NCBI GenBank assembly: GCA_028693355.1
Contig: JAQUVM010000004.1
Span: 1-62,960 of the forward strand
DNA length: 62,960 bases
Source: Burkholderiales bacterium
GTDB lineage: Bacteria; Pseudomonadota; Gammaproteobacteria; Burkholderiales; UBA11063
Direction: 5' to 3'
In this document: piece after piece, positions 19,823 to 28,921 of the stretch
How the letters are laid out: the number at the start of each line of letters is the position of its first letter
How positions within the stretch are numbered: position 1 is the first letter of the stretch
The notes under the pieces: model-generated
What the model was told of the DNA's origin: nothing
Databases searched by the model: none
The model's input: only the letters and a program-made list of their open reading frames with translations
Made by a program: the position numbers and the translations under genes

Positions 19823-19909
19823 GCCGGGATGGTGGAATTGGTAGACGCGCCGGACTCAAAATCCGGTGCCAGTAATGGCGTGAGGGTTCAAGTCCCTCTC
19901 CCGGCACCA
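19823..19909 (+). tRNA. tRNA-Leu (anticodon CAA)
   Basis: An 87-nt class II tRNA with the acceptor stem GCCGGGA/TCCCGGC and an encoded CCA end. The anticodon stem is CCGGA/TCCGG with loop CTCAAAA, giving anticodon CAA, which reads UUG. The extra arm (around GCCAGTAATGGCGT) and T loop GGTTCAAGTCC are normal. It has its own promoter and terminator, so it is a monocistronic unit. No phage or attachment site was seen at its 3' end. Confidence 0.97.
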
Positions 19910-19924
19910 TAGATACAAGAATAT

Positions 19925-19953
19925 AAAGCCTAGTTTTAAAAAACTAGGCTTTT
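19925..19953 (+). terminator. Intrinsic terminator after tRNA-Leu
   Basis: AAAGCCTAGTTT pairs with AAACTAGGCTTT around a 4-base loop and is followed by further T residues, 15 bp after the CCA end. Confidence 0.88.
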
Positions 19954-20194
19954 CTATTTTCTAATATTGTTTATCATGTTTGCAAAGTATAAATCGTAGT
20001 AATAAGCGACATAATATATAAGTAACATTAATATTTATGTGAAACTCGGTATGTTTTAGTATTTGCTCTTAATGTTATATAGCTTTTTAAATTATAATTG
20101 TGCTTCTTTATAAAATAATATACATACATTACTAATGTAGTAACCTTAAATAGTGTGATTTTGTAATTTAGATTAATTTTAATGCGGTGATATA
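19954..20194 (+). other. Intergenic region, nothing firm recognised
   Basis: AT-rich gap between the tRNA terminator and the lipoprotein hydrolase. A TATAAT occurs at 20093 without a convincing -35 box. It presumably holds the promoter of the next gene, but I cannot place it. Confidence 0.4.
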
Positions 20195-22291
20195 ATGAGA
20201 AAAAAACATTTTAGTTCTATTTTTACGGTGATTTTAGTTTTATTTGTATCATCTTGTAGTAATGGGGGTAGTTCTCCAACTGATGGTGTGAATTATGGTC
20301 AGTTAGTATCTGTATCTCAGCAACAACTTAATAACGCTACTTCATCTGGTGTATTATCAACTAATCAGTATTCTTATGCAAATCCTTATATGTTAGGGGT
20401 GTTGCAGCAAATTTCTGGTAGTTATTTACATTATGAAAGTGATTCTACTGCATTTTTAAATGCAGTTACAGATATAGATAAACGATTAAATAATGAGATA
20501 GCAAACATTGATAATACTAAGAGCTTATATAACTATAACCCAGTACTTTCTACATCTTCATCAATGATTGAATCAGTATCTGTTTTTGCTATGAAATATA
20601 AAACACCTGGTCAAGATGCAGAAACTATGTCAGATCAGATTGAACGAACCGCATCAGGATTAGTTATTATTCCAAATATGTCTAATGGTGCAAAGATTCG
20701 CGGAGTGGTATTATATTTTCATGGAACGGTATTTGCTAAAAATCAAGTTCCTTCATGCCTAGGCATTCCTAAAAGCGGTATGAATCCAATTTCTGCAAAC
20801 CAACCTGATTACTGTAATTTACCAGGAAATCATTTAGGGGTTAATGAAATGGATGTATATGGTGCATTATCAGTGTTTGCCGAATCTGGATTTGCTGTTA
20901 TTGCCCCTGATTATGTAGGCATGGGTTCTGACTATGATAATGTTCATCCATATGCAATATTTCCTCAAGTAAATGCTAAATCTGGATTATACATGCTAGA
21001 GGGACTAAATCAAATATTAGAGAGTTATGGCTATCAAACTGAATCAACTCTTCCGTTATTTATAACAGGTTACTCAGAAGGTGGTGCATATGCTGTATCA
21101 GCATCTTATTTAGCTCAAAATGAGTTGTCAAACTTTGTGAATAAAAATAAGATACAAATTGCAGTAACCTCACCATTAGAAGGTGCATATTCACTACAAG
21201 ATCAAATGCAATATGAGTTTGATCCACTCTATGATGGTATGTTTAGCTGTCCATCACAAACAGAAAGTAATTTTATTTGCGGTGAAAGTAGTGTAATGAT
21301 TTCTGATGGAGAGTCAATAAATCCCATTGTTTATAATCTAAATAATTGGAAGGTTGGATCATCAACGCTTGCTGCATTAGCAAAGCCATTACTATTAGCT
21401 TATACTCAATCTAGCGTTGTATATTATTTATTCAATAATTTAACCACAGCATATAATTTTATTTTCACCCCTCAATTTTGGAGTGGGATACCTGTTTATA
21501 TGAATCATCATTTAGTTTTTGCAAATTTATATCAGCTATTTGGTGGTATATATGGACCATATATTTCAGATGATATGTTACAAGCCTCAATAATATTAAA
21601 TACAGAGGCAAGAAGCATTCCATTTAATACTCTAAAAGATTATCCTGTTATGCTATATGATGGCAATATTGCTGCGTTTTCTGTAGAATCGCACTTAATA
21701 GCGCCTTTAGGTGATAATAATCAAGCATCAATTTTTATGCATACAGGTATACAAACTAACCCAATCTTTGTTGATGTTGTGAATGCGGCAGCTACATATA
21801 ATTGGCAGACAAATTATCCAATTAATTTTATTCACTTAGCTTATGATTCTGTTGTGACCGTTATGAATAGTTATCAAGCTGTTTCTTGTATGACTACAGG
21901 TAAGTCATTTATTGCCAATGAATCATATCAAGTATCTTCTTATGGAGTTTGTTCAACTAGACCAAGTACTGCTGGACTTATTTCTGAAACAATTATTCCA
22001 AATTTCCAAATTAATAATAATTCAGTTCAAATGAAACCATTAAATTTGGATAAAACAATTAATAGTGCAGCTATAAGTAAATTTTGGCAGGCTCCTCAAT
22101 ATAGTGATTTAGCTAATTTACCGGAAAGCGTAGTTCCAAGTGCACTCATTGATTTCTTAGAGTTAAATGATTATTCTGTACCGTTTGATCATTTATCTAT
22201 ACCAACATTGGGTAATATAATTGCATTATGCACATTTGAAAATTATTTGAAATCAGGAGTGTCTGGGGCATCTAATAGCGTATGTCAATAA
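20195..22291 (+). CDS. Lipoprotein alpha/beta hydrolase (secretory-lipase-like)
   Basis: Predicted outer-membrane lipoprotein: the N-terminal hydrophobic stretch ends in the lipobox VSSC with the lipidated Cys at residue 21 and Ser at +2, so outer-membrane sorting is likely. The body has alpha/beta-hydrolase features: GVVLYFHGTV (oxyanion strand), FAVIAPDYVGMGSD, and the nucleophile elbow GYSEGG near residue 300. The candidate acid/His residues lie in the last third (for example LNDYSVPFDHLSIP). 698 aa is long for the fold, so extra segments are present. Resembles fungal/bacterial secretory lipases (LIP family); the substrate is unknown. Single-gene unit. Confidence 0.72.
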   Translation: MRKKHFSSIFTVILVLFVSSCSNGGSSPTDGVNYGQLVSVSQQQLNNATSSGVLSTNQYSYANPYMLGVLQQISGSYLHYESDSTAFLNAVTDIDKRLNNEIANIDNTKSLYNYNPVLSTSSSMIESVSVFAMKYKTPGQDAETMSDQIERTASGLVIIPNMSNGAKIRGVVLYFHGTVFAKNQVPSCLGIPKSGMNPISANQPDYCNLPGNHLGVNEMDVYGALSVFAESGFAVIAPDYVGMGSDYDNVHPYAIFPQVNAKSGLYMLEGLNQILESYGYQTESTLPLFITGYSEGGAYAVSASYLAQNELSNFVNKNKIQIAVTSPLEGAYSLQDQMQYEFDPLYDGMFSCPSQTESNFICGESSVMISDGESINPIVYNLNNWKVGSSTLAALAKPLLLAYTQSSVVYYLFNNLTTAYNFIFTPQFWSGIPVYMNHHLVFANLYQLFGGIYGPYISDDMLQASIILNTEARSIPFNTLKDYPVMLYDGNIAAFSVESHLIAPLGDNNQASIFMHTGIQTNPIFVDVVNAAATYNWQTNYPINFIHLAYDSVVTVMNSYQAVSCMTTGKSFIANESYQVSSYGVCSTRPSTAGLISETIIPNFQINNNSVQMKPLNLDKTINSAAISKFWQAPQYSDLANLPESVVPSALIDFLELNDYSVPFDHLSIPTLGNIIALCTFENYLKSGVSGASNSVCQ

Positions 22292-22372
22292 TAGATGTTA
22301 TCGTTATATATTAATGATTTATAAATTAGCTATTTTATTGCTATTATAGCTACGTTTATTATAAATTCTCTG

Positions 22373-22381
22373 TGTTATAAT
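22373..22381 (+). promoter_or_regulatory. Extended -10 element upstream of uvrD
   Basis: TGTTATAAT is an extended -10, identical to those before rplC and rplN. The -35 match (TTTATT, short spacing) is poor. It lies 36 bp before the uvrD ATG. Confidence 0.5.
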
Positions 22382-22416
22382 ATTGACAATATATATTCTT
22401 AATATTGCGGTATTGT

Positions 22417-24600
22417 ATGCAAAAAAAGGACTTTCTTAGCGGACTAAATTCTGAACAATTAAAAGCGGTCACTCATATTGATGGATCGCTTTTAGTATTA
22501 GCTGGAGCTGGTAGTGGAAAAACAAAGGTTCTCACTACAAGAATGGCATGGTTAATACAAAATTACCAACTTGGTATTGGAGAAATTTTAGCAGTTACCT
22601 TTACAAATAAAGCAGCAAATGAAATGCTTTACAGAGTAAGTAGCATGTTAAACGCTGATTCTAGGATGATGTGGGTTGGTACATTTCATTCTATTGCGCT
22701 GCGTATGCTGCGTGCTCATTATGAAGAGGCTGGGTTAATTAAGAATTTTCAGATAATTGATTCTAATGAACAACAATCTCTAATTAAGCGCCTTATTAAA
22801 CAACGTAATCTAGATGAAGATAAATACCCACCAAGAGAATTACAAAATTTTATTAACTATCAAAAAGAACACGCATTACGTGCTAATCAATTAAGTCCTG
22901 ATAATCTAAGAACAAAGTATTGGGTAGAGTTATATGCAATATATGAAGAAGTTTGCAATCGAGATGGACTAGTAGATTTTACTGAACTTTTATTACGTTG
23001 TTATGAATTACTATCTTTTCATGATGGAATTTTAAATCGTTATCGTCACCAATTTAAACATATACTAGTTGATGAGTTTCAAGATACTAATCAATTACAA
23101 TATAAGTGGTTACAGTTACTCTCAGGAATTAAATCTACGGTTTTTGCAGTTGGTGATGATGATCAGTCTATTTATTCATTTCGCGGAGCTAAAGTAGGCA
23201 ATATGCGGGCATTTATGCAAGACTTTACTGCTCCAGAGCCATTATTATTAGAACAAAATTATCGTTCAACTCAAACTATTTTGGCAGCGGCTAATGCTAT
23301 TATTGATAACAACGGCGATAGAATTGGTAAAAACTTATGGACTAGCCAAAAGAGTAATGACAAAATTAGGTTGTACGAAGGATATACAGAGGAAGACGAA
23401 GCTTATTTTGTAGTTGATGAAATTAAAAGCTTGCATAATAACGACGGTGTAGAGTTGTCTGATATTGCAATACTATATCGTTCAAATGCTCAGTCACGGG
23501 TTTTTGAGCAACATCTATATAATAGAGGCATTGCTTACAAGGTATATGGCGGGTTGCGATTTTTTGATCGTATGGAGATAAAGAGAGTTTTAGCATACTT
23601 AAGACTTATTTTAAATCCAAATGATAATGAAGCATATTTACGTGTAGTTAATTTTCCAGCACGTGGAATAGGTGCTAAAAGTATTGAAAATTTATTATTA
23701 GTTGCTGATGAAAATAGTGTTTCCTTCGTTGAAGCAGTTAATTTTTTACCAGAAAAAAGCAAAAAAAATATTCTTAAATTTAATAATTTAATTAAGACTA
23801 TGCAGGAAGATATTAAGGTTCTTAATTTACCTGAAACTATTAGTTATGTTATTGAAACTAGTGGTCTTCGAGAGTTTTTTGAAAATGAAAAAGACGGTGA
23901 AGATCGTATTGAAAATTTAAATGAATTAGTAACAGCTGTCACAGGATTTCTGCCAGAAAATCCTAGTGATGTATTAGCAGAATTTCTAGCTCATTCAGTA
24001 TTAGAATCATTGGATCATCAAGCAGCAAAGAATGAACAGTCTATTCAGCTAATGACTGTCCATGCCGCTAAAGGTCTTGAGTTTAAAGTAGTATTTGTCG
24101 TGGGTTTGGAAGATGGTTTATTTCCACATGATAATTCTTTAAACTCACAAAACAATCTTGAAGAAGAACGACGCCTAATGTATGTAGCAATTACACGAGC
24201 TAAGGAGAAATTATATCTCTTAAGAGCCTGTAGCCGATTGCTATGGGGTAAACGCTTATCAGCTCCACTTTCTCGTTTTGTTAATGAAATACCAGCAGAG
24301 CTTATTTTAAATATATCTGGTATGAGCCAAATAGGTTACAGTCAATTAGATGGGCATTCTTATAAAGATGAACAATATGATGATACCGGGTGGGTTGAAA
24401 ATAAAACATCAAGAGTTGAATTAAAAAACAGTGATGTTACATTAAAAATTGGTGATATGGTAAGTCATGCCAAATTTGGGCGTGGAAAGATATTGAAATT
24501 ATTTGCTGAAGGTAAAAAGATGACAGCAGAGATATTTTTTATAGGAATTGGTAAGAAGGTTTTAGACCTTAATATAGCTCAATTAGAAAAAGCCTACTAA
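22417..24600 (+). CDS. uvrD: DNA helicase II, UvrD
   Basis: 3'-5' SF1A helicase for nucleotide-excision and mismatch repair. All motifs are present in order: AGAGSGKT (Walker A), FTNKAANEM, VDEFQDTN (Walker B), GDDDQSIYSFRGA, QNYRST, TVHAAKGLEF and VAITRAKEKL. The C-terminal Tudor-like end (VSHAKFGRGKILKLF) separates UvrD/PcrA from Rep. The track begins at TTG 22405; the ATG at 22417 (MQKKDFLSGLNSEQL) matches the family N-terminus, giving 727 aa. No good terminator follows; instead a repeat-containing gap separates it from hemL. Confidence 0.95.
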   Translation: MQKKDFLSGLNSEQLKAVTHIDGSLLVLAGAGSGKTKVLTTRMAWLIQNYQLGIGEILAVTFTNKAANEMLYRVSSMLNADSRMMWVGTFHSIALRMLRAHYEEAGLIKNFQIIDSNEQQSLIKRLIKQRNLDEDKYPPRELQNFINYQKEHALRANQLSPDNLRTKYWVELYAIYEEVCNRDGLVDFTELLLRCYELLSFHDGILNRYRHQFKHILVDEFQDTNQLQYKWLQLLSGIKSTVFAVGDDDQSIYSFRGAKVGNMRAFMQDFTAPEPLLLEQNYRSTQTILAAANAIIDNNGDRIGKNLWTSQKSNDKIRLYEGYTEEDEAYFVVDEIKSLHNNDGVELSDIAILYRSNAQSRVFEQHLYNRGIAYKVYGGLRFFDRMEIKRVLAYLRLILNPNDNEAYLRVVNFPARGIGAKSIENLLLVADENSVSFVEAVNFLPEKSKKNILKFNNLIKTMQEDIKVLNLPETISYVIETSGLREFFENEKDGEDRIENLNELVTAVTGFLPENPSDVLAEFLAHSVLESLDHQAAKNEQSIQLMTVHAAKGLEFKVVFVVGLEDGLFPHDNSLNSQNNLEEERRLMYVAITRAKEKLYLLRACSRLLWGKRLSAPLSRFVNEIPAELILNISGMSQIGYSQLDGHSYKDEQYDDTGWVENKTSRVELKNSDVTLKIGDMVSHAKFGRGKILKLFAEGKKMTAEIFFIGIGKKVLDLNIAQLEKAY

Positions 24601-24609
24601 TACTCTTTG

Positions 24610-24694
24610 TCTTTCAGCTTTATACGTTGTCATACTTTTAAAAATATTTTCTCATGTACTATATGTACACTTTGAAACAATTTTTAATTAGTAT
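24610..24694 (+). repeat. Intergenic direct repeat, copy 1
   Basis: About 85 bp beginning TCTTTCAGCTTTATACG and ending TTTTTAATTAGTAT. It is close to 90% identical by eye to copy 2, with a few substitutions and single-base gaps. It contains a small inverted repeat ATGTAC-5-GTACAC. No ORF crosses it. Confidence 0.85.
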
Positions 24695-24736
24695 TCCTAG
24701 TCTAAATCTGAAATACTTCGAGTATACTTATATTTA

Positions 24737-24822
24737 TCTTTCAGCTTTATACGCTGTCATACTTTTAAAATACTTTCTTATGTACTTATATGTACATGTT
24801 GAAATAGTTTTTTAATTAGTAT
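24737..24822 (+). repeat. Intergenic direct repeat, copy 2
   Basis: About 86 bp in the same orientation as copy 1, after a 42-bp spacer. The central inverted repeat is kept (ATGTAC-6-GTACAT). It lies about 45 bp before the hemL start, so it could affect hemL transcription or be a dispersed genomic repeat unit. Confidence 0.85.
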
Positions 24823-24867
24823 CATGTTTAAGTATTTGTTAATAAAAAATAATGTTTTAGGTATGAA

Positions 24868-26145
24868 ATGAATAAAGAAAAAAATTTTGAAATAGCCAAA
24901 CAATATATACCTGGTGGTGTTAATTCACCAGTTAGATCATTTAATTCAGTAGGTGGAACACCGTTTTTTACTACTAAAGCCAAAGATTGTTATTTATATG
25001 ATAGTGAAGGTAAAAAATATACTGATTACGTATCTTCATGGGGTGCAAATATTGTTGGACACGCTAATGAATATGTTATTGAAAAAGTAAGTAATGCACT
25101 ACATAATGGTTTTTCATTTGGAACACCTACTGAACTTGAGGTTGAATTTGCTCGTCAAATTTGCAATTTGATGCCAAGTATTGAAAAATTTCGTGCGGTT
25201 AGTTCTGGTACAGAATCTGTAATGTCTGCAATTCGTTTAGCGCGTGGATATACAGGTAAAAAATATATTATTAAATTTAATGGTTGCTATCATGGACATA
25301 GTGATTGTTTATTAATTAAGGCTGGCTCTGGATTACAAACATTTGGAAATCCAAGCAGTGCAGGTATTCCTGAAGAGGCAGTACGACATACCTTAGTGCT
25401 GGAGTATAATGATGTTACGGGATTAGAAGATGCGTTTAAATTATATGCAGATGAGATAGCATGCGTGGTGATTGAACCATTTGCTGGAAATATGAATTTA
25501 GTTCGTCCGCAAGAAAATTTTATTACCAAATTAAGAGAGTTATGTACATCTCATAAAAGCGTTTTGATTTTTGATGAAGTTATGACTGGTTTTCGTGTAG
25601 CTTTAGGTTCTGCGCAGAGCCTATTGGGGATTACGCCAGACCTTACTACACTAGGCAAAATAATTGGTGGTGGAATGCCTTTGGCTGGCTTCGGTGGTAA
25701 AAAAGAAATTATGGATTGCTTAGCACCAATTGGTGGAGTATATCAAGCTGGAACATTATCAGGGAATCCATTAGCCGTAACAGCAGGGCTAGCTAATTTA
25801 GAACTTATTCAAAAAGATGGATTTTATGAAAATATTAATGCTCGAAATAAACAACTTACTGATGGGTTAGTGAATATAGCTAAAAAAGCAAATATTACTT
25901 TTAATGCTGATTATGTTGGTGGCATGTTTGGGTTTTATTTTGCAGAAAATATCCCAGTTAGTTTCGAAGAGGTGAAAGATGCTAATCTGGATTTATTTAA
26001 GCAGTTTTTCCATTTGATGCTTGATGATGGTATATTCTTATCTCCAAGCATGTATGAGGCGGGTTTTATTTGTGCAAGCCATTCCGAGGAAGTAATTAAT
26101 GAGACATTATTTAAAGCAGAAAAAGCATTTGCTAAATTAAAATAA
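24868..26145 (+). CDS. hemL: Glutamate-1-semialdehyde 2,1-aminomutase
   Basis: PLP enzyme converting glutamate-1-semialdehyde to 5-aminolevulinate, the C5 route to heme. The N-terminus shows IPGGVNSPVRSF. The PLP lysine is in TLGKIIGGGMPLAGFGG, and FDEVMTGFRV holds the PLP ring-contacting Asp. 425 aa is the usual length. Use of the C5 route fits a beta- or gammaproteobacterium and not an alphaproteobacterium. The stop overlaps the next start (TAATG), forming a three-gene unit with the DUF167 protein and the esterase. Confidence 0.97.
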   Translation: MNKEKNFEIAKQYIPGGVNSPVRSFNSVGGTPFFTTKAKDCYLYDSEGKKYTDYVSSWGANIVGHANEYVIEKVSNALHNGFSFGTPTELEVEFARQICNLMPSIEKFRAVSSGTESVMSAIRLARGYTGKKYIIKFNGCYHGHSDCLLIKAGSGLQTFGNPSSAGIPEEAVRHTLVLEYNDVTGLEDAFKLYADEIACVVIEPFAGNMNLVRPQENFITKLRELCTSHKSVLIFDEVMTGFRVALGSAQSLLGITPDLTTLGKIIGGGMPLAGFGGKKEIMDCLAPIGGVYQAGTLSGNPLAVTAGLANLELIQKDGFYENINARNKQLTDGLVNIAKKANITFNADYVGGMFGFYFAENIPVSFEEVKDANLDLFKQFFHLMLDDGIFLSPSMYEAGFICASHSEEVINETLFKAEKAFAKLK

Positions 26146-26447
26146 TGAACGAGTTATTTTATATAAAATCTAATCAGCTATATATAAATATCTATGTTCA
26201 GCCTGGAGCAAAAGTATCTCAGTTATGTGGTATTCATGATAACCGATTAAAGTTGAAGGTTCTGGCACCTCCTGTTGATGGAGCTGCTAATAAAGCTGTA
26301 ATGAACTTTTTTATTAAGGAATTTAGTTTATCTAAGTGGCAAATAGAAATAGTGTCAGGCGATAAGTCTCGTATGAAAACAGTTGTGTTTAGACAATATA
26401 CAAATGATATATTAGAAAAGATAGAAGAGGTAATAAAAGATGTCTAG
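26145..26447 (+). CDS. DUF167 (YggU-like) protein
   Basis: Small conserved protein of unknown function, 100 aa. The family core IYVQPGAKVSQLCGIHDNRLKLKV and LAPPVDGAANKAVMNFF is intact, followed by SGDKSRMKTV. It is translationally coupled to hemL (1-base overlap) and overlaps the following esterase by 8 bases. Context gives no function; the family is often next to unrelated housekeeping genes. Confidence 0.9.
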   Translation: MNELFYIKSNQLYINIYVQPGAKVSQLCGIHDNRLKLKVLAPPVDGAANKAVMNFFIKEFSLSKWQIEIVSGDKSRMKTVVFRQYTNDILEKIEEVIKDV

Positions 26448-27117
26448 TTTAGAAACAAAAGTAATTTTAAATAAAAAAGATGAAAATCCTATTGGTGCAG
26501 TAATTTGGATGCACGGATTAGGAGCTGATTATAATGATTTTGTACAAGTTGTTCCAGAATTAAATTTAGATTCTTCTATAAAGTTTATATTCCCAAATGC
26601 TCCAGTTATACCTGTAACGATTAATAATGGTTTTAAAATGCGGGCTTGGTATGATATCTTAAATTTTAATGACTTAAATCGTGAAGTAGATGCTAATGGA
26701 ATAGTGGCAAATGTTGATAAAATTAACACTTTAATCGAAGAGTTAATTGTAGGTGGTATACCTGCAAATAAAATAATAATTGCTGGATTTTCTCAAGGTG
26801 GCGTTATAGCATATTATACCGCATTAAATAGTAAGCATGCTTTAGGTGGTTTATTAGTACTATCTAGCTATTTGCCAGAGACATCTTTAATCAAGAGTGA
26901 AAATTTACAACACCGGAATTTATTACCTATTTTAATATGCCATGGGACAGTAGATCCAGTTGTGAAAATTGATTATGCTAAGAATGCAACTCAATATTTA
27001 CAGAGTGTTAAGCTAGATTTTACTTGGAAAGAGTATCATATGGAACATAGTTTATGTTACGAAGAAATAAAAGATATAGCAACATGGATGAATGATATTT
27101 TTGCCAAAAGCATATAA
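26440..27117 (+). CDS. Carboxylesterase / alpha-beta hydrolase (phospholipase/carboxylesterase family)
   Basis: Cytoplasmic serine esterase of the acyl-protein-thioesterase-like family (Abhydrolase_2). 225 aa. The oxyanion strand is VIWMHGLGADYNDF, the nucleophile elbow GFSQGG, the acid is in HGTVDPVV and the His in YHMEHSL. No signal peptide. Overlaps the upstream DUF167 gene, so it is probably translated from the same mRNA as hemL. Natural substrate unknown. Confidence 0.9.
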   Translation: MSSLETKVILNKKDENPIGAVIWMHGLGADYNDFVQVVPELNLDSSIKFIFPNAPVIPVTINNGFKMRAWYDILNFNDLNREVDANGIVANVDKINTLIEELIVGGIPANKIIIAGFSQGGVIAYYTALNSKHALGGLLVLSSYLPETSLIKSENLQHRNLLPILICHGTVDPVVKIDYAKNATQYLQSVKLDFTWKEYHMEHSLCYEEIKDIATWMNDIFAKSI

Positions 27118-27185
27118 CATAAATAATGCATGGTTTATAATAACGCGATATTATAAAAGATTAATTTTGCGGAAAGAAAGCTATT

Positions 27186-27917
27186 ATGAAGTTGAAGTCA
27201 TTATTTATAGGCATGTGTTTGGGATTCGCTGTTTTAACTAGTTTTGCCGATGATATAGGCGCATTCCCTGGATACGTAGCATCTCCTGGTGCAAGTGGAT
27301 CTGGGACTGTAGTTAAAGATCAATATGGTGGCTGTGTTCATAATCAATATTATAGACCAGACTATGCAACAGATGGATGTGATGGCTATGTTGCGGAGCC
27401 TGATCCAGAGCCAGTACCAACTATGATTACATTTAACGAGTCTACTCAAGAATTATTTGCATTTAATAGTTCTGTTTTATCTGAAAATGGTAAGCAGTTA
27501 TTGCTTGGACTTTTAAATAATTTACCTGAGTCATCTTCTATTAACTCTATGGAAATAGTTGGCTATACCGATGCACTTGGTTCTGATGAATATAATCAAA
27601 AATTATCAGAAAATCGTGCACATGCAGTTAAAGATTTCATCAGCAGTATTGGGGTTAAAGATGATATAATCAACGCTCGCGGTATGGGTGAAAAAGATGC
27701 TGTTGTTTCTAAAGAATGTGTAACTAGATTAGGTTCTGATAAGAACTCTAAGATTGCAGCAGTTGAAACAAAACTTAAAAAATCAACAGTTAAAAAAGAT
27801 AAACAAAGATTGAAAGCTGAACTTTCTACATTAAAGAAAGAACAAGCAGATTTAGAGGCTTGTATGGCTCCAGATCGTAAAGTTGAAATTAATGTTAATG
27901 TGACTTCTCAGAAGTAA
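27186..27917 (+). CDS. OmpA-family outer-membrane protein with helical insertion
   Basis: Secreted peptidoglycan-binding protein. The signal peptide ends SFA before DDIG. A short Gly/Pro/Tyr-rich N-terminal segment with two cysteines is followed by the OmpA C-terminal domain: ITFNESTQELFAFNSSVL, then VGYTDALGSDEYNQKLSENRA, which holds the Asp and Arg that bind diaminopimelate. Near the end, about 45 residues rich in Lys, Glu and Leu (SKIAAVETKLKKSTVKK...) are inserted between the GMGEKDAVV and CMAPDRKVEI segments, probably as a helical hairpin. 243 aa. Ends in a strong terminator. Confidence 0.9.
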   Translation: MKLKSLFIGMCLGFAVLTSFADDIGAFPGYVASPGASGSGTVVKDQYGGCVHNQYYRPDYATDGCDGYVAEPDPEPVPTMITFNESTQELFAFNSSVLSENGKQLLLGLLNNLPESSSINSMEIVGYTDALGSDEYNQKLSENRAHAVKDFISSIGVKDDIINARGMGEKDAVVSKECVTRLGSDKNSKIAAVETKLKKSTVKKDKQRLKAELSTLKKEQADLEACMAPDRKVEINVNVTSQK

Positions 27918-27932
27918 TATTTACTTTTTAAT

Positions 27933-27967
27933 AAACCCATACCATATAAATAGTATGGGTTTTTTTA
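27933..27967 (+). terminator. Intrinsic terminator after the OmpA-family gene
   Basis: AAACCCATAC pairs with GTATGGGTTT around a 10-base loop, with a run of eight T after the stem. Confidence 0.9.
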
Positions 27968-27980
27968 TTTAGCAAATATA

Positions 27981-28919
27981 ATGTTTAGAATTAAATTAAA
28001 TAATAGTATAAATCTAGAAAAAGCTACTAAAGTTATTGCTACAATTGGTAACTTTGATGGAGTCCATGAAGGTCACAAGAAGCTTTTAAGGCAATTAGAT
28101 AGTAAAGGCAAAGAATATAATGCTTGGCGTGTAGTTATCACGTTTGATATTTTGCCTAGAGAGTATTTTGCTGATCAAGTTAATACCTTAAGGTTGCCAA
28201 GAATTGGGTTACTTAGAGATAAAATTAGAGTTTTGGCGGAAACTAACTTAGTTGACGAGGTAGTGGTACTTCACTTTAATAGTTATTTAGCGAAGCTTTC
28301 TCCAGAAGAGTTTATCGACCAAATTCTTAAAAAGAAATTAAAAGTATCTCATATGCTTGTTGGTCATGACTTTCATTTTGGTAATAAGGCAAGTGGTAGT
28401 ATTCATGATATTATAGATGCAGGAATTGATTGTGAGGAGTTTTCTGAAGTTTGCTATGATAATGTAAGAATTTCTAGTTCATTGATTCGTGAATTAGCTA
28501 GTGAACAAAATTTGTCTTTAATTAAAAAGTATTTGGGTCATAATATAAGTTATACATCAAGAGTGGTTTATGGTAATCAAATTGGACGTAAGTATGGTGT
28601 ACCTACAATTAATCTTGAATTAAGAAAGATTCGCCCAGTGCTTTGGGGGATTTATGTTGGGTTTGTTTATATAGATGGACACCGTTATAATGGTGTAATT
28701 AGTATTGGTAAAAATCCAACTGTTGGTGATGGAAAGGTTTATAAAGTTGAAGCCCATTTGCTAGATGTGGATTTAAATTTATATGGTAAAATTGCGTCAG
28801 TTGAAATTCTATATTATTTGCGTCCGGAATTAAAATTTACCGATTTGGACACATTATTTAATCAAATACATCAAGATATGCAAGATGCAAGAGATTTCTT
28901 TGCACAAATACAGGAATAA
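27981..28919 (+). CDS. ribF: Bifunctional riboflavin kinase / FAD synthetase
   Basis: Makes FMN from riboflavin and FAD from FMN. The N-terminal nucleotidyltransferase domain carries [13 protein letters not shown] (the GxH-type motif) and the [10 protein letters not shown] segment. The C-terminal flavokinase domain (from about residue 185) has [11 protein letters not shown] and [12 protein letters not shown]. 312 aa is normal. It begins just after a terminator and is followed after 2 bp by ileS; the order ribF-ileS-lspA-ispH is common in proteobacteria. Confidence 0.96.
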   Translation: MFRIKLNNSINLEKATKVIATIGNFDGVHEGHKKLLRQLDSKGKEYNAWRVVITFDILPREYFADQVNTLRLPRIGLLRDKIRVLAETNLVDEVVVLHFNSYLAKLSPEEFIDQILKKKLKVSHMLVGHDFHFGNKASGSIHDIIDAGIDCEEFSEVCYDNVRISSSLIRELASEQNLSLIKKYLGHNISYTSRVVYGNQIGRKYGVPTINLELRKIRPVLWGIYVGFVYIDGHRYNGVISIGKNPTVGDGKVYKVEAHLLDVDLNLYGKIASVEILYYLRPELKFTDLDTLFNQIHQDMQDARDFFAQIQE

Positions 28920-28921
28920 AA

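Noticed and set aside
19823-20194. Integrated element at tRNA-Leu
   Set aside because: No integrase, no repeated tRNA 3' end and an ordinary terminator follow the tRNA.
22327-22352. Hairpin TAGCTAT/ATAGCTA as a terminator of the lipoprotein hydrolase gene
   Set aside because: 7-bp AT-rich stem, 12-base loop and no T run; too weak to call.
24601-24867. CRISPR array
   Set aside because: Only two long repeats of ~85 bp with one 42-bp spacer and no cas genes; not CRISPR-like.
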